DNA of 64,000 nucleotides from Phycicoccus sp. CSK15P-2 (GTDB lineage: Bacteria; Actinomycetota; Actinomycetes; Actinomycetales; Dermatophilaceae), in NCBI RefSeq assembly GCF_016888005.1, contig NZ_JAFDVE010000019.1, positions 1-64,000 of the forward strand. The letters are read 5' to 3'. The first letter of the stretch is position 1; each line of letters starts with the position of its first letter. Both the position numbers and the translations under genes were made by a program. The notes under the pieces are model-generated. The model made no database searches, had not been told where the DNA came from, and saw nothing but the letters and a program-made list of their open reading frames with translations. Shown one piece after another: positions 9,230 through 18,100 of the stretch.

Positions 9230-9634
9230 ACCTTCATGCTGCGGAGGTGCGATCTCGGGGTCCAGGTCGCCGGTGGCCCCTGTGGACCGACGCGAGGCGA
9301 CGCGCCGCTGTGGACGACCGGCTCCGGTGCCCTCCCGGCTTCCGGTGCCATCCCCTCGGAGCAACCCATACCAGTGCACCCGGAGATGGACCGCTGGCTC
9401 AGGAGACGATGCAAACCGCACCTGTGCGCCGGGGGCTGGGTCGGTGGCTCGGTATCGGGAGCACCTAGACGTCACGGACCGGACTCCTTCATGAACGTCC
9501 CGGACCCAACTGTTTCAGGATGCTGGGCGCCCCGCGTCCGGGACCGGTGCTGCCTTCGGCCGACGAGCGAGGGCGCGCCAGGCCGACCAGCCGAGTCGGC
9601 CGCGTCGACCGCGGCCGACGGCCGGTCCGGGCCC
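9230..9634. other. intergenic region, no gene recognised
   Basis: About 405 nt between the XRE gene start and the murB stop. An in-frame upstream extension of the XRE reading frame runs to 9475 but shows no protein-like composition. The segment should contain the XRE promoter and the murB terminator, but neither stands out. Confidence 0.5.
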
Positions 9635-10720
9635 TCAGGGTCGACCCTCCTCGAGGCTCTGCCCCAGGAGCACCGGCTCGTTGACGAGCTCCACGCCGAA
9701 GGCCTCGCGCACCCCCGCGCGCACCTCACGGGCGAGGGCCACGACGTCGGCCGCGGACGCGGTCCCGCGGTTCGTCACCGCGAGGGTGTGCTTCGTCGAC
9801 AGCGCCGCCGGCCCGGGCATCGCGTAGCCCTTCCCGAACCCGGCCCGCTCGATGAGCCAGGCCGCGGAGGTCTTGACCGTCCCGTCCGCACCCTCGAACC
9901 GCGGCGGGGAGACCTCCACCCCGAGCCGGGACGCCACCCGCTCCTGCAGGGCGTCGAACTCCTCCGCACCGAGCACGGGGTTCGTGAAGAACGACCCGCA
10001 GGACCACGTGTCGTGGTCGGCGTCGTCGAGCACCATCCCGCGCGAGCGCCGCTGGACGAGCACCGCCTCGCGGGCCTCGGCGAGCGGAACCCGCCCTCTG
10101 GCCTCCACTCCGAGCTGACGGGCGAGATCGGCGTAGGCCACCGGTCGGGACAGGTCGGCGAGGACGAGCTGGAACATGACGTCGAGGACGACGTACCGGT
10201 CGGTCCCCTTGAAGAGCGAGTGCCGGTAGGTGAACCGGCAGTCGGGCGAGGTCATCGTCCGGACCCGCTGCTCGGTGCGGTCCCACACCCGCACCCGGGC
10301 GATGGTCTGCGCGACCTCCTGCCCGTAGGCCCCGACGTTCTGGACCGGCGTCGCCCCGGTGGACCCGGGGATGCCGGACAGGGCCTCCACCCCGGACCAC
10401 CCCTCGGCCACGGCCCGCTCCACGAACGGGTCCCACGGCTCCCCCGCCGCGACGACGACGTTCGCCCCACCGCACGAGTCCGACGAGTCGACGACCACCC
10501 CCCGGGTCGCCACCTTGACGACCGTGCCCGCGAACCCGTCGTCCGGGAGCACCAGGTTCGACCCGCCGCCGAGGACGAGGAGCGGCTCGTCCGCGTCGTC
10601 GACCTCCCGCACGGCGTCGACGAGCTCATCGGTGGTCTCCGCGACGACCATCCGCGCGGCCGGCCCACCGACCCGCATCGTCGTGTGCCCTGCGAGGGGC
10701 TCGTCCGTCAGCTCCTGCAT
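9635..10720 (-). CDS. murB: UDP-N-acetylenolpyruvoylglucosamine reductase
   Basis: MurB (361 aa), the FAD/NADPH enzyme making UDP-N-acetylmuramate for peptidoglycan. The N-terminal FAD domain has HTTMRVGGPA and LGGGSNLV. The centre has IPGSTGATPVQNVGAYGQE and CRFTYRHSLFK. The C-terminus has CGSFFTNP, with the proton-donor Ser, AAWLIERAGFGKGYAM, and a conserved terminal Glu in NEPVLLG. The ATG at 10720 overlaps the stop of the upstream MaoC-like gene (ATGA), indicating translational coupling. The MaoC-MaoC-MurB order is conserved in actinobacteria. Confidence 0.95.
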   Translation of the reverse strand: MQELTDEPLAGHTTMRVGGPAARMVVAETTDELVDAVREVDDADEPLLVLGGGSNLVLPDDGFAGTVVKVATRGVVVDSSDSCGGANVVVAAGEPWDPFVERAVAEGWSGVEALSGIPGSTGATPVQNVGAYGQEVAQTIARVRVWDRTEQRVRTMTSPDCRFTYRHSLFKGTDRYVVLDVMFQLVLADLSRPVAYADLARQLGVEARGRVPLAEAREAVLVQRRSRGMVLDDADHDTWSCGSFFTNPVLGAEEFDALQERVASRLGVEVSPPRFEGADGTVKTSAAWLIERAGFGKGYAMPGPAALSTKHTLAVTNRGTASAADVVALAREVRAGVREAFGVELVNEPVLLGQSLEEGRP

Positions 10721-11142
10721 CAGTCGAGGCGCACGACGGCGACGCAGCGCCCGAGGACCTTGACGCCGTCGCTCGTCGTCGTGACGTCGACGGTGACCCG
10801 CCCGGTCTCGGCGTCGACGGCCTTGACGGCCCCCTCGACGACGACCTCGGCACCGGCCTGCGGGACGACGACCGGCTTGGTGAAGCGCGTGCCGAACTCG
10901 AGGACCCGCCCCGCGTCGCCGGCCCACTCGGCGACGACCGTGCCGGACGCCCCCATCGTCCACATCCCGTGCGCGATGACGTCGGGGAGCCCGACCGAGC
11001 GCGCGAACTCCTCGTCCTGGTGGATGGGGTTCTGGTCCCCCGACGCGTTCGCGTACGCGACGAGCGTCTCGCGCGACACGGGCACGGTGACGGGCCCGAC
11101 GGCGTCCCCGACGGACACCGACGACAGCGCACGGACGGCCAT
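10720..11142 (-). CDS. MaoC/HadB-like (R)-hydratase
   Basis: Single hotdog-fold dehydratase (140 aa) related to mycobacterial HadB. The MaoC hydratase motif is visible as SGDQNPIHQDEEFARSVGLP followed by VIAHGMWTMG, with Asp and His as the catalytic pair. It probably partners the upstream HadA-like gene as a heterodimer that dehydrates 3-hydroxyacyl-ACP in fatty-acid synthesis; the pairing is inferred from adjacency. It overlaps both neighbours by 1-4 nt. Confidence 0.8.
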   Translation of the reverse strand: MAVRALSSVSVGDAVGPVTVPVSRETLVAYANASGDQNPIHQDEEFARSVGLPDVIAHGMWTMGASGTVVAEWAGDAGRVLEFGTRFTKPVVVPQAGAEVVVEGAVKAVDAETGRVTVDVTTTSDGVKVLGRCVAVVRLD

Positions 11143-11591
11143 CAGCCCTCCCCTCCCCGGACGACGATGAGCGAGGTGACGGTGGAGAGCGCCTCCCCGG
11201 ACGTGGTGGCGAGCTCGGTACGGGTCGTGACCATCGCGTGCCCCCCGGCCTCGCGTACCTGGTCGACCGTCAGCGAGCCGACGACCTCGTCGCCCGCGGT
11301 GATGGGCCGGTGGTGGACGAACCTCTCCTCGCCGTGGACGACGCGGCTGAAGTCGATGCCGGCCTCGGCGTCCTCGACGTACGCGGCCTCGGTGGCCTGG
11401 GCGAAGCGGACGGCCATCGTCGGCGGGGCCACGACGTCGGCGTACCCCGCGGCGCGGGCGGCCTCGGCGTCGGTGTGGACCGGGTCGGTGGCCCCCACCG
11501 CCCGAGCGAAGTCGGCGACGAGCGCGGCATCGACGGGGTAGGGACCGCTCGGCGGGTAGGTACGTCCGACGAAGTCGGGGTTCACGGCCAT
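11142..11591 (-). CDS. MaoC N-terminal / HadA-like dehydratase subunit
   Basis: Hotdog-fold protein (149 aa) of the FAS1-like dehydratase / HadA-HadC type. It begins MAVNPDFVGRTYPPSGPY, continues with FARAVGATDPVHTD and VVAPPTMAVRF, and has HGEERFVHHRPITAGDEV, the family's structural signature. It lacks the full catalytic Asp-His pattern of HadB, consistent with a non-catalytic, substrate-tunnel subunit. The ATG at 11591 is preferred over an in-frame start 9 nt upstream. It is followed directly by the HadB-like gene. Confidence 0.8.
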   Translation of the reverse strand: MAVNPDFVGRTYPPSGPYPVDAALVADFARAVGATDPVHTDAEAARAAGYADVVAPPTMAVRFAQATEAAYVEDAEAGIDFSRVVHGEERFVHHRPITAGDEVVGSLTVDQVREAGGHAMVTTRTELATTSGEALSTVTSLIVVRGGEG

Positions 11592-11687
11592 GGCGACCAC
11601 TCTAGGGGTGCCGGCCGAGACCCCCGGACACGGCGAGAGGCCGCCGCACCAGGGGTGCAGGCGGCCTCGTCGGATGACGCGCTGGGG

Positions 11688-11858
11688 TCAGCGGGTCTCG
11701 CGGTGCTCGGTGTGCTTCTTGCAGCGCGGGCAGAACTTCGCCAGCTCGAGCCGGTCGGGGTCGTTGCGGCGGTTCTTCTTCGTGATGTAGTTGCGCTCCT
11801 TGCACTCCGTGCACGCCATGGTGATCTTCGGGCGGACGTCGGCGCTCTTGCTGGCCAC
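11688..11858 (-). CDS. rpmG: 50S ribosomal protein L33
   Basis: L33 (56 aa) starting at the GTG at 11858. It contains [19 protein letters not shown] and [14 protein letters not shown], retaining two CxxC pairs, so this is the zinc-binding (C+) form. The gene lies between tRNA-Met and the HadA-like gene, the usual actinobacterial position. Earlier in-frame starts would add an unrelated Arg/Pro-rich stretch and are rejected. Confidence 0.96.
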   Translation of the reverse strand: MASKSADVRPKITMACTECKERNYITKKNRRNDPDRLELAKFCPRCKKHTEHRETR

Positions 11859-11979
11859 GGGGCAACCTGCTCTCGGGAAACGGTGGTGGATCTGGGGGCG
11901 GCGCGGGCGCGGGGACCGCGCGGCACCAGCACAACAGGGTACGCGACCCGTGGTACTCCACGGAAATCGCACACCTGCG

Positions 11980-12053
11980 TAGCGGGAGCGGGGCTCGATC
12001 CCGCGACCTCACGATTATGAGTCGTGCGCTCTAACCAGCTGAGCTACCCCGCC
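11980..12053 (-). tRNA. tRNA-Met (CAT)
   Basis: A 74-nt cloverleaf on the minus strand with 5' GGCGGGG and 3' TCCCGCT (two G-T pairs), D arm GCTCAGCTGGTTAGAGC, anticodon loop CTCATAA with anticodon CAT, T arm GCGGGATCGAGCCCCGC and discriminator A. The paired 1-72 end and extra-loop pattern fit elongator rather than initiator tRNA. Confidence 0.95.
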
Positions 12054-12103
12054 TCGGGGAACGACCGGCTCCTGTCCCGGAGGACCTGACCCGACCGGAC
12101 CAG

Positions 12104-12176
12104 AGCCCCCTGTCGGAATCGAACCGACGACCTTTTCCTTACCATGGAAACGCTCTGCCGACTGAGCTAAGGGGGC
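12104..12176 (-). tRNA. tRNA-Thr (GGT)
   Basis: A 73-nt cloverleaf on the minus strand. Acceptor arms GCCCCCT and AGGGGGC pair perfectly, the D arm is GCTCAGTCGGCAGAGC, the anticodon stem TTTCC/GGAAA encloses loop ATGGTAA with anticodon GGT, and the T arm contains GGTTCGATTCC. It is 50 nt upstream of tRNA-Met on the same strand. Confidence 0.96.
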
Positions 12177-12180
12177 GGAC

Positions 12181-12203
12181 GCCGGGCGTGGTCACGGCCC
12201 GGC
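12181..12203 (-). terminator. possible terminator after the BtuF-like gene
   Basis: A 7-bp inverted repeat (GCCGGGC / GCCCGGC) with a 9-nt loop lies between the stop of the BtuF-like gene and tRNA-Thr. There is no T-run. Confidence 0.35.
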
Positions 12204-12226
12204 AGGCCGACCGAGACACTACACGC

Positions 12227-13000
12227 TCAGGTCGGCTCGGATGAAATCCGGCGGGCCTCGAGCATCGACGGTCCGTACCAGGTGAGCAGGCGTCCGGAGA
12301 CGAGCCGGACGGGGACCCGGGTGAACATCTCCGGACCGTCCCCGTCGGTGAACTCGTACGGCTCGTCGGGCAGCAGCACGAGGTCGGCGAGGGCGGGGTC
12401 GTCGAGCGCCCCGACCTCCGCCGCGGGGTAGCGGCCGACACCGTCTCCGCCGACGACCTCGTACCCGATCCGGGCGAGGAGGTCGGCCGTGAACGTGGGC
12501 CGGCCGACGACCATCCACGGGTCGCGCCAGACCGGGACGACGACCCGGGCGCGCGGTGCCGGCACCGGCTCGGCCCACGTATCCGCGACGTCACTCAGCC
12601 ATCCCGGCTCGTCCAGGCCGAGAGCCTGCGTGACGAGGCGTCGCATCGACGTGAGCGCCTGCGGCACGGTCTCGATGTCGGTCACCCAGACGGCGAGGCC
12701 GCGCTCGCGCATCCGCCGGACGTCGAGCTCACGGTTCTCCTCCTTGTTCGCGACGACGAGGTCCGGCTCCAGCGCGGCGGCGGCCGCGAGGTCGGGGTTC
12801 TTCGTGCCCCGGACGCGCGGGACGTCGAGGCCGGCCGGGTGGGTGCACCAGTCGGTGGCCCCGACGAGCCGGTCGGGGCAGGTGGCGGCGAGCGCCTCGG
12901 TGAGCGACGGCACGAGCGAGACGACGCGGCGCGCCGGGCCCGGCAGGGGCACCGGCACGCCGAGGTCGTCGCGCAGGTCACGGCCGGACCCGGAGGGCAC
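12227..13000 (-). CDS. helical-backbone metal receptor (BtuF-like substrate-binding protein)
   Basis: Protein of 257 aa with the periplasmic-binding-protein type III fold of the BtuF/FhuD group: RVVSLVPSLTEAL near residue 20, GATDWCTHPAG, VRGTKNPDLAAAAALEPDLVVANKEEN and VVPVWRDPWMVVGR. It has no signal peptide or lipobox. Such soluble relatives in actinobacteria are called helical-backbone metal receptors, and whether this one binds cobalamin, haem or metal is unknown. The GTG start at 13000 is 2 nt after the SDR stop, so the two genes are probably cotranscribed. Confidence 0.75.
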   Translation of the reverse strand: MPSGSGRDLRDDLGVPVPLPGPARRVVSLVPSLTEALAATCPDRLVGATDWCTHPAGLDVPRVRGTKNPDLAAAAALEPDLVVANKEENRELDVRRMRERGLAVWVTDIETVPQALTSMRRLVTQALGLDEPGWLSDVADTWAEPVPAPRARVVVPVWRDPWMVVGRPTFTADLLARIGYEVVGGDGVGRYPAAEVGALDDPALADLVLLPDEPYEFTDGDGPEMFTRVPVRLVSGRLLTWYGPSMLEARRISSEPT

Positions 13001-13002
13001 GG

Positions 13003-13773
13003 TCAGCGCGGGGCCATCCGGAGCGCACCGTCCATCCGGATGACCTCGCCGTTGAGGTAGTCGTGCTCGACGATCGACAGGGCCAGCTGGGCGTACTCGT
13101 CGGGGCGGGCGAGCCGTTGCGGGAACGGCACCCCTGCGGCGAGCGCCTGGCGGAACTCGTCGGAGACGGTGGCGAGCATCGGGGTCTCGACGATGCCGGG
13201 CGCGATGGTCACGACCCGGATGCCGTACTGGGCGAGGTCGCGGGCCGCCGGCAGCGTCAGCCCGACGATGCCGCCCTTGGACGAGCTGTACGCGGCCTGG
13301 CCGACCTGGCCGTCGTACGCGGCGATGCTCGCGGTGTTGACGACGACGCCGCGCTGGCCGTGCTCGTCGGGCTCGGTGGCGGCGATGGCCTCGGCCGCCA
13401 CGGCCATCACGACGAAGGTGCCGAGCAGGTTGACCTCGAGGACCTTGCGGTAGAGGTCGATCGAGTGCGTCCCCTTCCGGCCGAGGATGCGTGCGGACGG
13501 CCCGATGCCGGCGCAGCTGACGACGACCCGCAGCGGGCGGCCCGGGTCGCCCGCAGCCTGGTCGACGGCGGCCCGGACGTCGGCCTCGGACGTGACGTCG
13601 GTGGGGAGGTACTCGACGCCCTGCACCTCGGGCGCCGATTTGCAGGCGTCGGGGAGGTCGAGGGCGAGCACCCGGGCGCCGGCGCCGGCCAGGGCGGCGG
13701 CGGTGGCCGCGCCGAGGCCGGAGGCGCCGCCGGTGACGACGGCGGAGATGTCTGCGGTCTGCATGGTCGTCAT
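13003..13773 (-). CDS. short-chain dehydrogenase (3-hydroxyacyl-CoA dehydrogenase-like)
   Basis: Classical SDR (256 aa). The NAD-binding motif [12 protein letters not shown] lies near residue 13-24. CAGIG follows, and [23 protein letters not shown] supplies the Ser-Tyr-Lys catalytic residues. The C-terminal part ([10 protein letters not shown] ... [15 protein letters not shown]) resembles type-2 3-hydroxyacyl-CoA dehydrogenases (HSD17B10-like) that oxidise short/branched 3-hydroxyacyl-CoAs. Two ATGs are possible (13773 and 13764); the outer one is given. It is cotranscribed with the BtuF-like gene. Confidence 0.8.
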   Translation of the reverse strand: MTTMQTADISAVVTGGASGLGAATAAALAGAGARVLALDLPDACKSAPEVQGVEYLPTDVTSEADVRAAVDQAAGDPGRPLRVVVSCAGIGPSARILGRKGTHSIDLYRKVLEVNLLGTFVVMAVAAEAIAATEPDEHGQRGVVVNTASIAAYDGQVGQAAYSSSKGGIVGLTLPAARDLAQYGIRVVTIAPGIVETPMLATVSDEFRQALAAGVPFPQRLARPDEYAQLALSIVEHDYLNGEVIRMDGALRMAPR

Positions 13774-13957
13774 CCTGCCACCGCGCGGCACGTCCTCCCC
13801 GGCCCGTCAGGGCACGTACGGCTGCCCGACGACGTAGCGCGGATCCCCCGACCCTGCCCGATCCGTGTCCAGCGCACGCGCCTCGCCGATGACCTCCGCG
13901 ACCGCCCCGGGAGGTCGTCACCGCGGGACGGGCTTCTTCGGCCCACCACTTGGCGCG

Positions 13958-13992
13958 CCAACTATAGTTGACTCAGACCAACAATAGTTGGA
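13958..13992 (+). promoter_or_regulatory. tandem palindromic operators and promoter of the MNT-HEPN pair
   Basis: Two palindromes with related arms sit just upstream of the toxin-antitoxin pair: CAACTATAGTTG (13959-13970, perfect 12-bp palindrome) and CCAACAATAGTTGG (13979-13992, 5-bp arms). Their centres are 21 bp apart, two helical turns, as expected for two dimers on one DNA face. A TATAGT -10-like hexamer (13963-13968) lies inside the first. This AT-rich patch stands out from its surroundings. Binding by the winged-helix domain of the next gene is inferred. Confidence 0.65.
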
Positions 13993-14002
13993 TGATGCGC
14001 CC

Positions 14003-14629
14003 GTGGACCTGTCTTTTCCGCTTCTGACCATCGCTCCCACCCTCGACGCCGGGGTGTTGCAGGTGCTCGCGGCAACCACGTCCGGGTGCAGTGCGGCCGA
14101 GGTACACCGCCGTCTCGGTCGCGGTAGCGACGAAGGGGTCCGCAAGGTGCTGGCGCGCCTGGCCGAGCAGGGCATCGTGCTCGTCGAGACGCCGGTCAGG
14201 TACCCCGTCTACCGTCTCAACCGGGAGCACCTGGCGGCTCCTCACATCGAAGCGCTCACGCGCTTACGTGCCGAACTCGTGGACCGCATTCGCGACGACG
14301 TGTCGAGCTGGGAGATCACGCCCGTCCATGCCGGCTTGTTCGGCTCCTTCGCCCGGGGTACCGCCGACGCCGAAAGCGACGTCGACCTGCTGGTTGTGCG
14401 CGCACACCGGATGACCTCCTCCGACGAGGACACCTGGTTGGGTCAGGTGGACCGCCTCGACCGGCGGATTCACGCCTGGACGGGAAACCGCGCACAGGTC
14501 ATCGACGTGGACGCCACCACTGTGGCGCGGATGGCCGACGAAGCCGACCCCTTGGTCGACTCCTGGCTGGCCGACGAGATCCTCCTGGTCGGCCAGCGCA
14601 TCGTCGACCTGCTCCGAGGCGCACGATGA
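14003..14629 (+). CDS. winged-helix + MNT nucleotidyltransferase antitoxin (MntA-like)
   Basis: Two-domain protein (208 aa). Residues ~13-75 form a winged helix (AAEVHRRLGRGSDEGVRKVL, then a wing ending VRYPVYRLN). Residues ~105-190 are a minimal nucleotidyltransferase with GLFGSFARGT (G114-S115) and SDVDLL (D126, D128). In MNT-HEPN modules the nucleotidyltransferase neutralises the HEPN toxin, in known cases by adding AMP to it. The N-terminal DNA-binding domain is absent from the minimal MntA and suggests autoregulation through the adjacent palindromes. The start could be the GTG at 14003 (given) or the TTG at 13988, which lies inside the second operator. It overlaps the HEPN gene by ATGA. 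Confidence 0.8.
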   Translation: MDLSFPLLTIAPTLDAGVLQVLAATTSGCSAAEVHRRLGRGSDEGVRKVLARLAEQGIVLVETPVRYPVYRLNREHLAAPHIEALTRLRAELVDRIRDDVSSWEITPVHAGLFGSFARGTADAESDVDLLVVRAHRMTSSDEDTWLGQVDRLDRRIHAWTGNRAQVIDVDATTVARMADEADPLVDSWLADEILLVGQRIVDLLRGAR

Positions 14630-15030
14630 CGCCGCGCCGACCGACCCGCGTCGTCACCTGCACGCCGAAGGAAGGCCGCGCTCGTCGCGACCAGGCCCAG
14701 GCGCTTCTCGACGTCGCTGAGCTCGTTCTCGGAGAGGAGCGGCGCGAGGCTCATGTCGCAGCCGCTCTCGCCGTGCTGGCCGGCATCGCAGCTACCGATG
14801 CCATCTGCGGGCTCAGCCTCGGCAGGTGGAGCCGAGGACAAGATCATGCTCAGGCAGTGAACCTGCTCGGCGAGGTCGCTCTCCGCGACACGACCTTGCC
14901 CACAAAGCTCCGACGCCTGCTGGCCGAGAAGGATGCCGCGCACTACTCGCCGAGCCTCATCACCGTCGAGAAGGCCAGGGCCATGGTGCGCCGGGCGACT
15001 GCTCTGCTCGCCGAGGCCGATCGGCTGTGA
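14626..15030 (+). CDS. HEPN-domain toxin (HepT-like)
   Basis: Small all-helical protein (134 aa) with HEPN features: a central AATDAICGLSLGRWSRGQDH stretch carrying an R-X6-H pattern (R67 to H74) and a C-terminal LAEKDAAHYSPSLITVEKA, typical of HEPN partners of nucleotidyltransferases. HEPN toxins of this kind are usually RNases, sometimes acting on tRNA. The Tyr that follows the His in classical HepT (the AMPylated residue) is not present at the same place, so the mode of neutralisation may differ. It is translationally coupled to the MNT gene. Its stop codon lies 48 nt before the fossil CRISPR repeat. Confidence 0.78.
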   Translation: MTPRRPTRVVTCTPKEGRARRDQAQALLDVAELVLGEERREAHVAAALAVLAGIAATDAICGLSLGRWSRGQDHAQAVNLLGEVALRDTTLPTKLRRLLAEKDAAHYSPSLITVEKARAMVRRATALLAEADRL

Positions 15031-15078
15031 CCTTCCCGATCCGTGACGACGCCGAGACGCGAGGAGTGCCGCGACGCG

Positions 15079-15106
15079 CCCCGGACCCCGCGTGGTTGGG
15101 AACCAC
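15079..15106 (-). repeat. fossil CRISPR repeat
   Basis: Exactly 61 nt (one repeat-spacer unit) before the first recognisable repeat, 19 of 28 positions still match the repeat consensus, including CCCCGCGTGG. This is most simply an eroded terminal repeat of the leader-distal end. Confidence 0.55.
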
Positions 15107-15139
15107 GCCCTGCTCAAGCCGGGCGGCCGGGTCCTGAAC

Positions 15140-18100
15140 GGATGATCCCCGCGTCGGCGGGGACGACGACACCTGGTGCAGCTCGACAGCGGGGATGGGG
15201 GGATGACCCCCGCATGGGCGGGGACGACTTCATCACCGCCGTGCTCGGTCCTGTCGTGATCGGATGACTCCCACGTGGGCGGGGACGACGCTCTGACGAG
15301 AGCGCACCGGATCGTGACGCGCAAATGACCCCCGCGTGGGCGGGGACGACTTGCGGCGCGGCTTCTTCTCCGGCGTCGCGTCCGGATGACCCCCGCGTGG
15401 GCGGGGACGACCTGCTCGTCCACGGCGGTCACCGGCCCCACCGCGGATGACCCCCGCGTGGGCGGGGACGACGCCGTGTCGTCACGGTGCGCGGTGTACA
15501 TGATCGGATGACCCCCGCGTGGGCGGGGACGACACGGCGTCCGCGGAAATCCAGGTCGGCAAGGGCGGATGACCCCCGCGTGGGCGGGGACGACGACCCG
15601 CCGCGCTGTCTGCGGATGTGTCAGGGCGGATGACCCCCGCGTGGGCGGGGACGACGACCCGCCGCGCTGTCTGCGGATGTGTCAGGGCGGATGACCCCCG
15701 CGTGGGCGGGGACGACTTCCCCATCGGCACGAGCCGGAAGTTGGACCCGGGATGACCCCCGCGTGGGCGGGGACGACGCTGCGGAGTGTTCTTGGCCATG
15801 GGATCAGTCCGGATGACCCCCGCGTGGGCGGGGACGACTTCCGGACGGTCTCCCCGAGATCCTCGACGTCCGGATGACCCCCGCGTGGGCGGGGACGACG
15901 ACAGTGCGGTGCGGATGGCTCCGGTGATGCCGGGATGACCCCCGCGTGGGCGGGGACGACGACTGGACAGAGCGACCGCAGGAGGCGAAGTGCGGATGAC
16001 CCCCGCGTGGGCGGGGACGACAGCAGTGGACGACCTGGCGCCAACTCCTCGAGCGGATGACCCCCGCGTGGGCGGGGACGACGCCTCGATGTCGGCCTTG
16101 GACTTGGCGACGACGGGATGACCCCCGCGTGGGCGGGGACGACCAGTACGCGATGTTCCAGGACGACCCAGTCGGGGGATGACCCCCGCGTGGGCGGGGA
16201 CGACCCACCGGCCCAGCCCGCGCCGTCGCCATCATCGGGATGACCCCCGCGTGGGCGGGGACGACTCAGGCAGAGAGTCGAAGACCGCGGCGAGCGACGG
16301 ATGACCCCCGCGTGGGCGGGGACGACCGCCTGGCGGCCTCGAAGCCGGCTCCGTGGTACGGATGACCCCCGCGTGGGCGGGGACGACTTGGCGTCCCCGT
16401 CGACTGGCCGTGTGGCGCACGGATGACCCCCGCGTGGGCGGGGACGACATCCAGGCCGACGACGTCGCAGCCTCGCTGCGCGGATGACCCCCGCGTGGGC
16501 GGGGACGACACCAGGTCAGCGAGCACCCCGAACGGAGTGCGGGGATGACCCCCGCGTGGGCGGGGACGACGTCCGATGTCAGGTTGCCGGTGATCGTGAT
16601 GAGGGATGACCCCCGCGTGGGCGGGGACGACTCCCTCTCCCCCGAGGCCTTCATCGAGGAGTACGGATGACCCCCGCGTGGGCGGGGACGACGGCTCGTG
16701 CACGGTCCTCACGTCGGTCTCCGTTGGATGACCCCCGCGTGGGCGGGGACGACCACCGGTCGCAGCGGTAGATGAGGGGCCCGAACGGATGACCCCCGCG
16801 TGGGCGGGGACGACGACTGGTACTCGATAGCCCGGCTGGCGTTGACGGGATGACCCCCGCGTGGGCGGGGACGACCGACGACGCCGGAGCGGGAACGCTC
16901 ACCGGGTGGGGATGACCCCCGCGTGGGCGGGGACGACTGCAGGTCGGGCGCGAGCACGGTCTCGGTGAGGGGATGACCCCCGCGTGGGCGGGGACGACTA
17001 CGTCTCACCCTCGGGGCGCCAGAACAGGCGCGGATGACCCCCGCGTGGGCGGGGACGACGACTACCGGCAGGCGGTCACGTCGATCACAGCGGGATGACC
17101 CCCGCGTGGGCGGGGACGACTACAGCGTCACCGGTGAACAGATCCTCGTCGAGGGATGACCCCCGCGTGGGCGGGGACGACCAGCCGCCGTACCGGACCA
17201 GCGCCGTCCACGTCGGATGACCCCCGCGTGGGCGGGGACGACGGGCACTTTCACCCGCACCCCAGCTACGTCCGCGGATGACCCCCGCGTGGGCGGGGAC
17301 GACCGCACCCTCGAGGACGGCACCCGCCGTGCTGGCGGATGACCCCCGCGTGGGCGGGGACGACAACACCCTCGGCGCCCACGGACCCAGTTGAGCGGGA
17401 TGACCCCCGCGTGGGCGGGGACGACACCGTGGAGGAGGTCCGCGTCCTCCTGGACGACTGGATGACCCCCGCGTGGGCGGGGACGACCGGGCGATCAGGT
17501 AGCCGGTCTGCTCGACGGAGGGATGACCCCCGCGTGGGCGGGGACGACGCGGGACGTGAGCCGCTCGACGGCCAGCATCGCGGATGACCCCCGCGTGGGC
17601 GGGGACGACAGCGATGTGGGTCATCGGGATGGAGGAGGACGGGGATGACCCCCGCGTGGGCGGGGACGACGTCTACAGCATGGACCTCTGGCACGAGGAC
17701 GACGGATGACCCCCGCGTGGGCGGGGACGACATCGCCTCGTTGCGGGCCAGGAGGCCCCCGACCGGATGACCCCCGCGTGGGCGGGGACGACGACCCACC
17801 GCCGCAGGCCCGCGACGGCGACTGCGGATGACCCCCGCGTGGGCGGGGACGACACTTCACCGATGAGCAGCATGGCCGCCACAACCGGATGACCCCCGCG
17901 TGGGCGGGGACGACCTGACACGGAACCGGGCAGTGAATCCGCACCGGGGATGACCCCCGCGTGGGCGGGGACGACCGGGTTCTCGTGGTCCTCGTCCTCG
18001 CCTCCCGGGGATGACCCCCGCGTGGGCGGGGACGACAGGTTTCTGTTCTGGTTCCCGGAACTGAGGGACGGATGACCCCCGCGTGGGCGGGGACGACCCT

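Noticed and set aside
15031-15139. CRISPR leader at the HEPN side of the array
   Set aside because: The segment is GC-rich without promoter features, holds a fossil repeat, and adjoins the degenerate repeats, so it is the old end; repeat polarity agrees.
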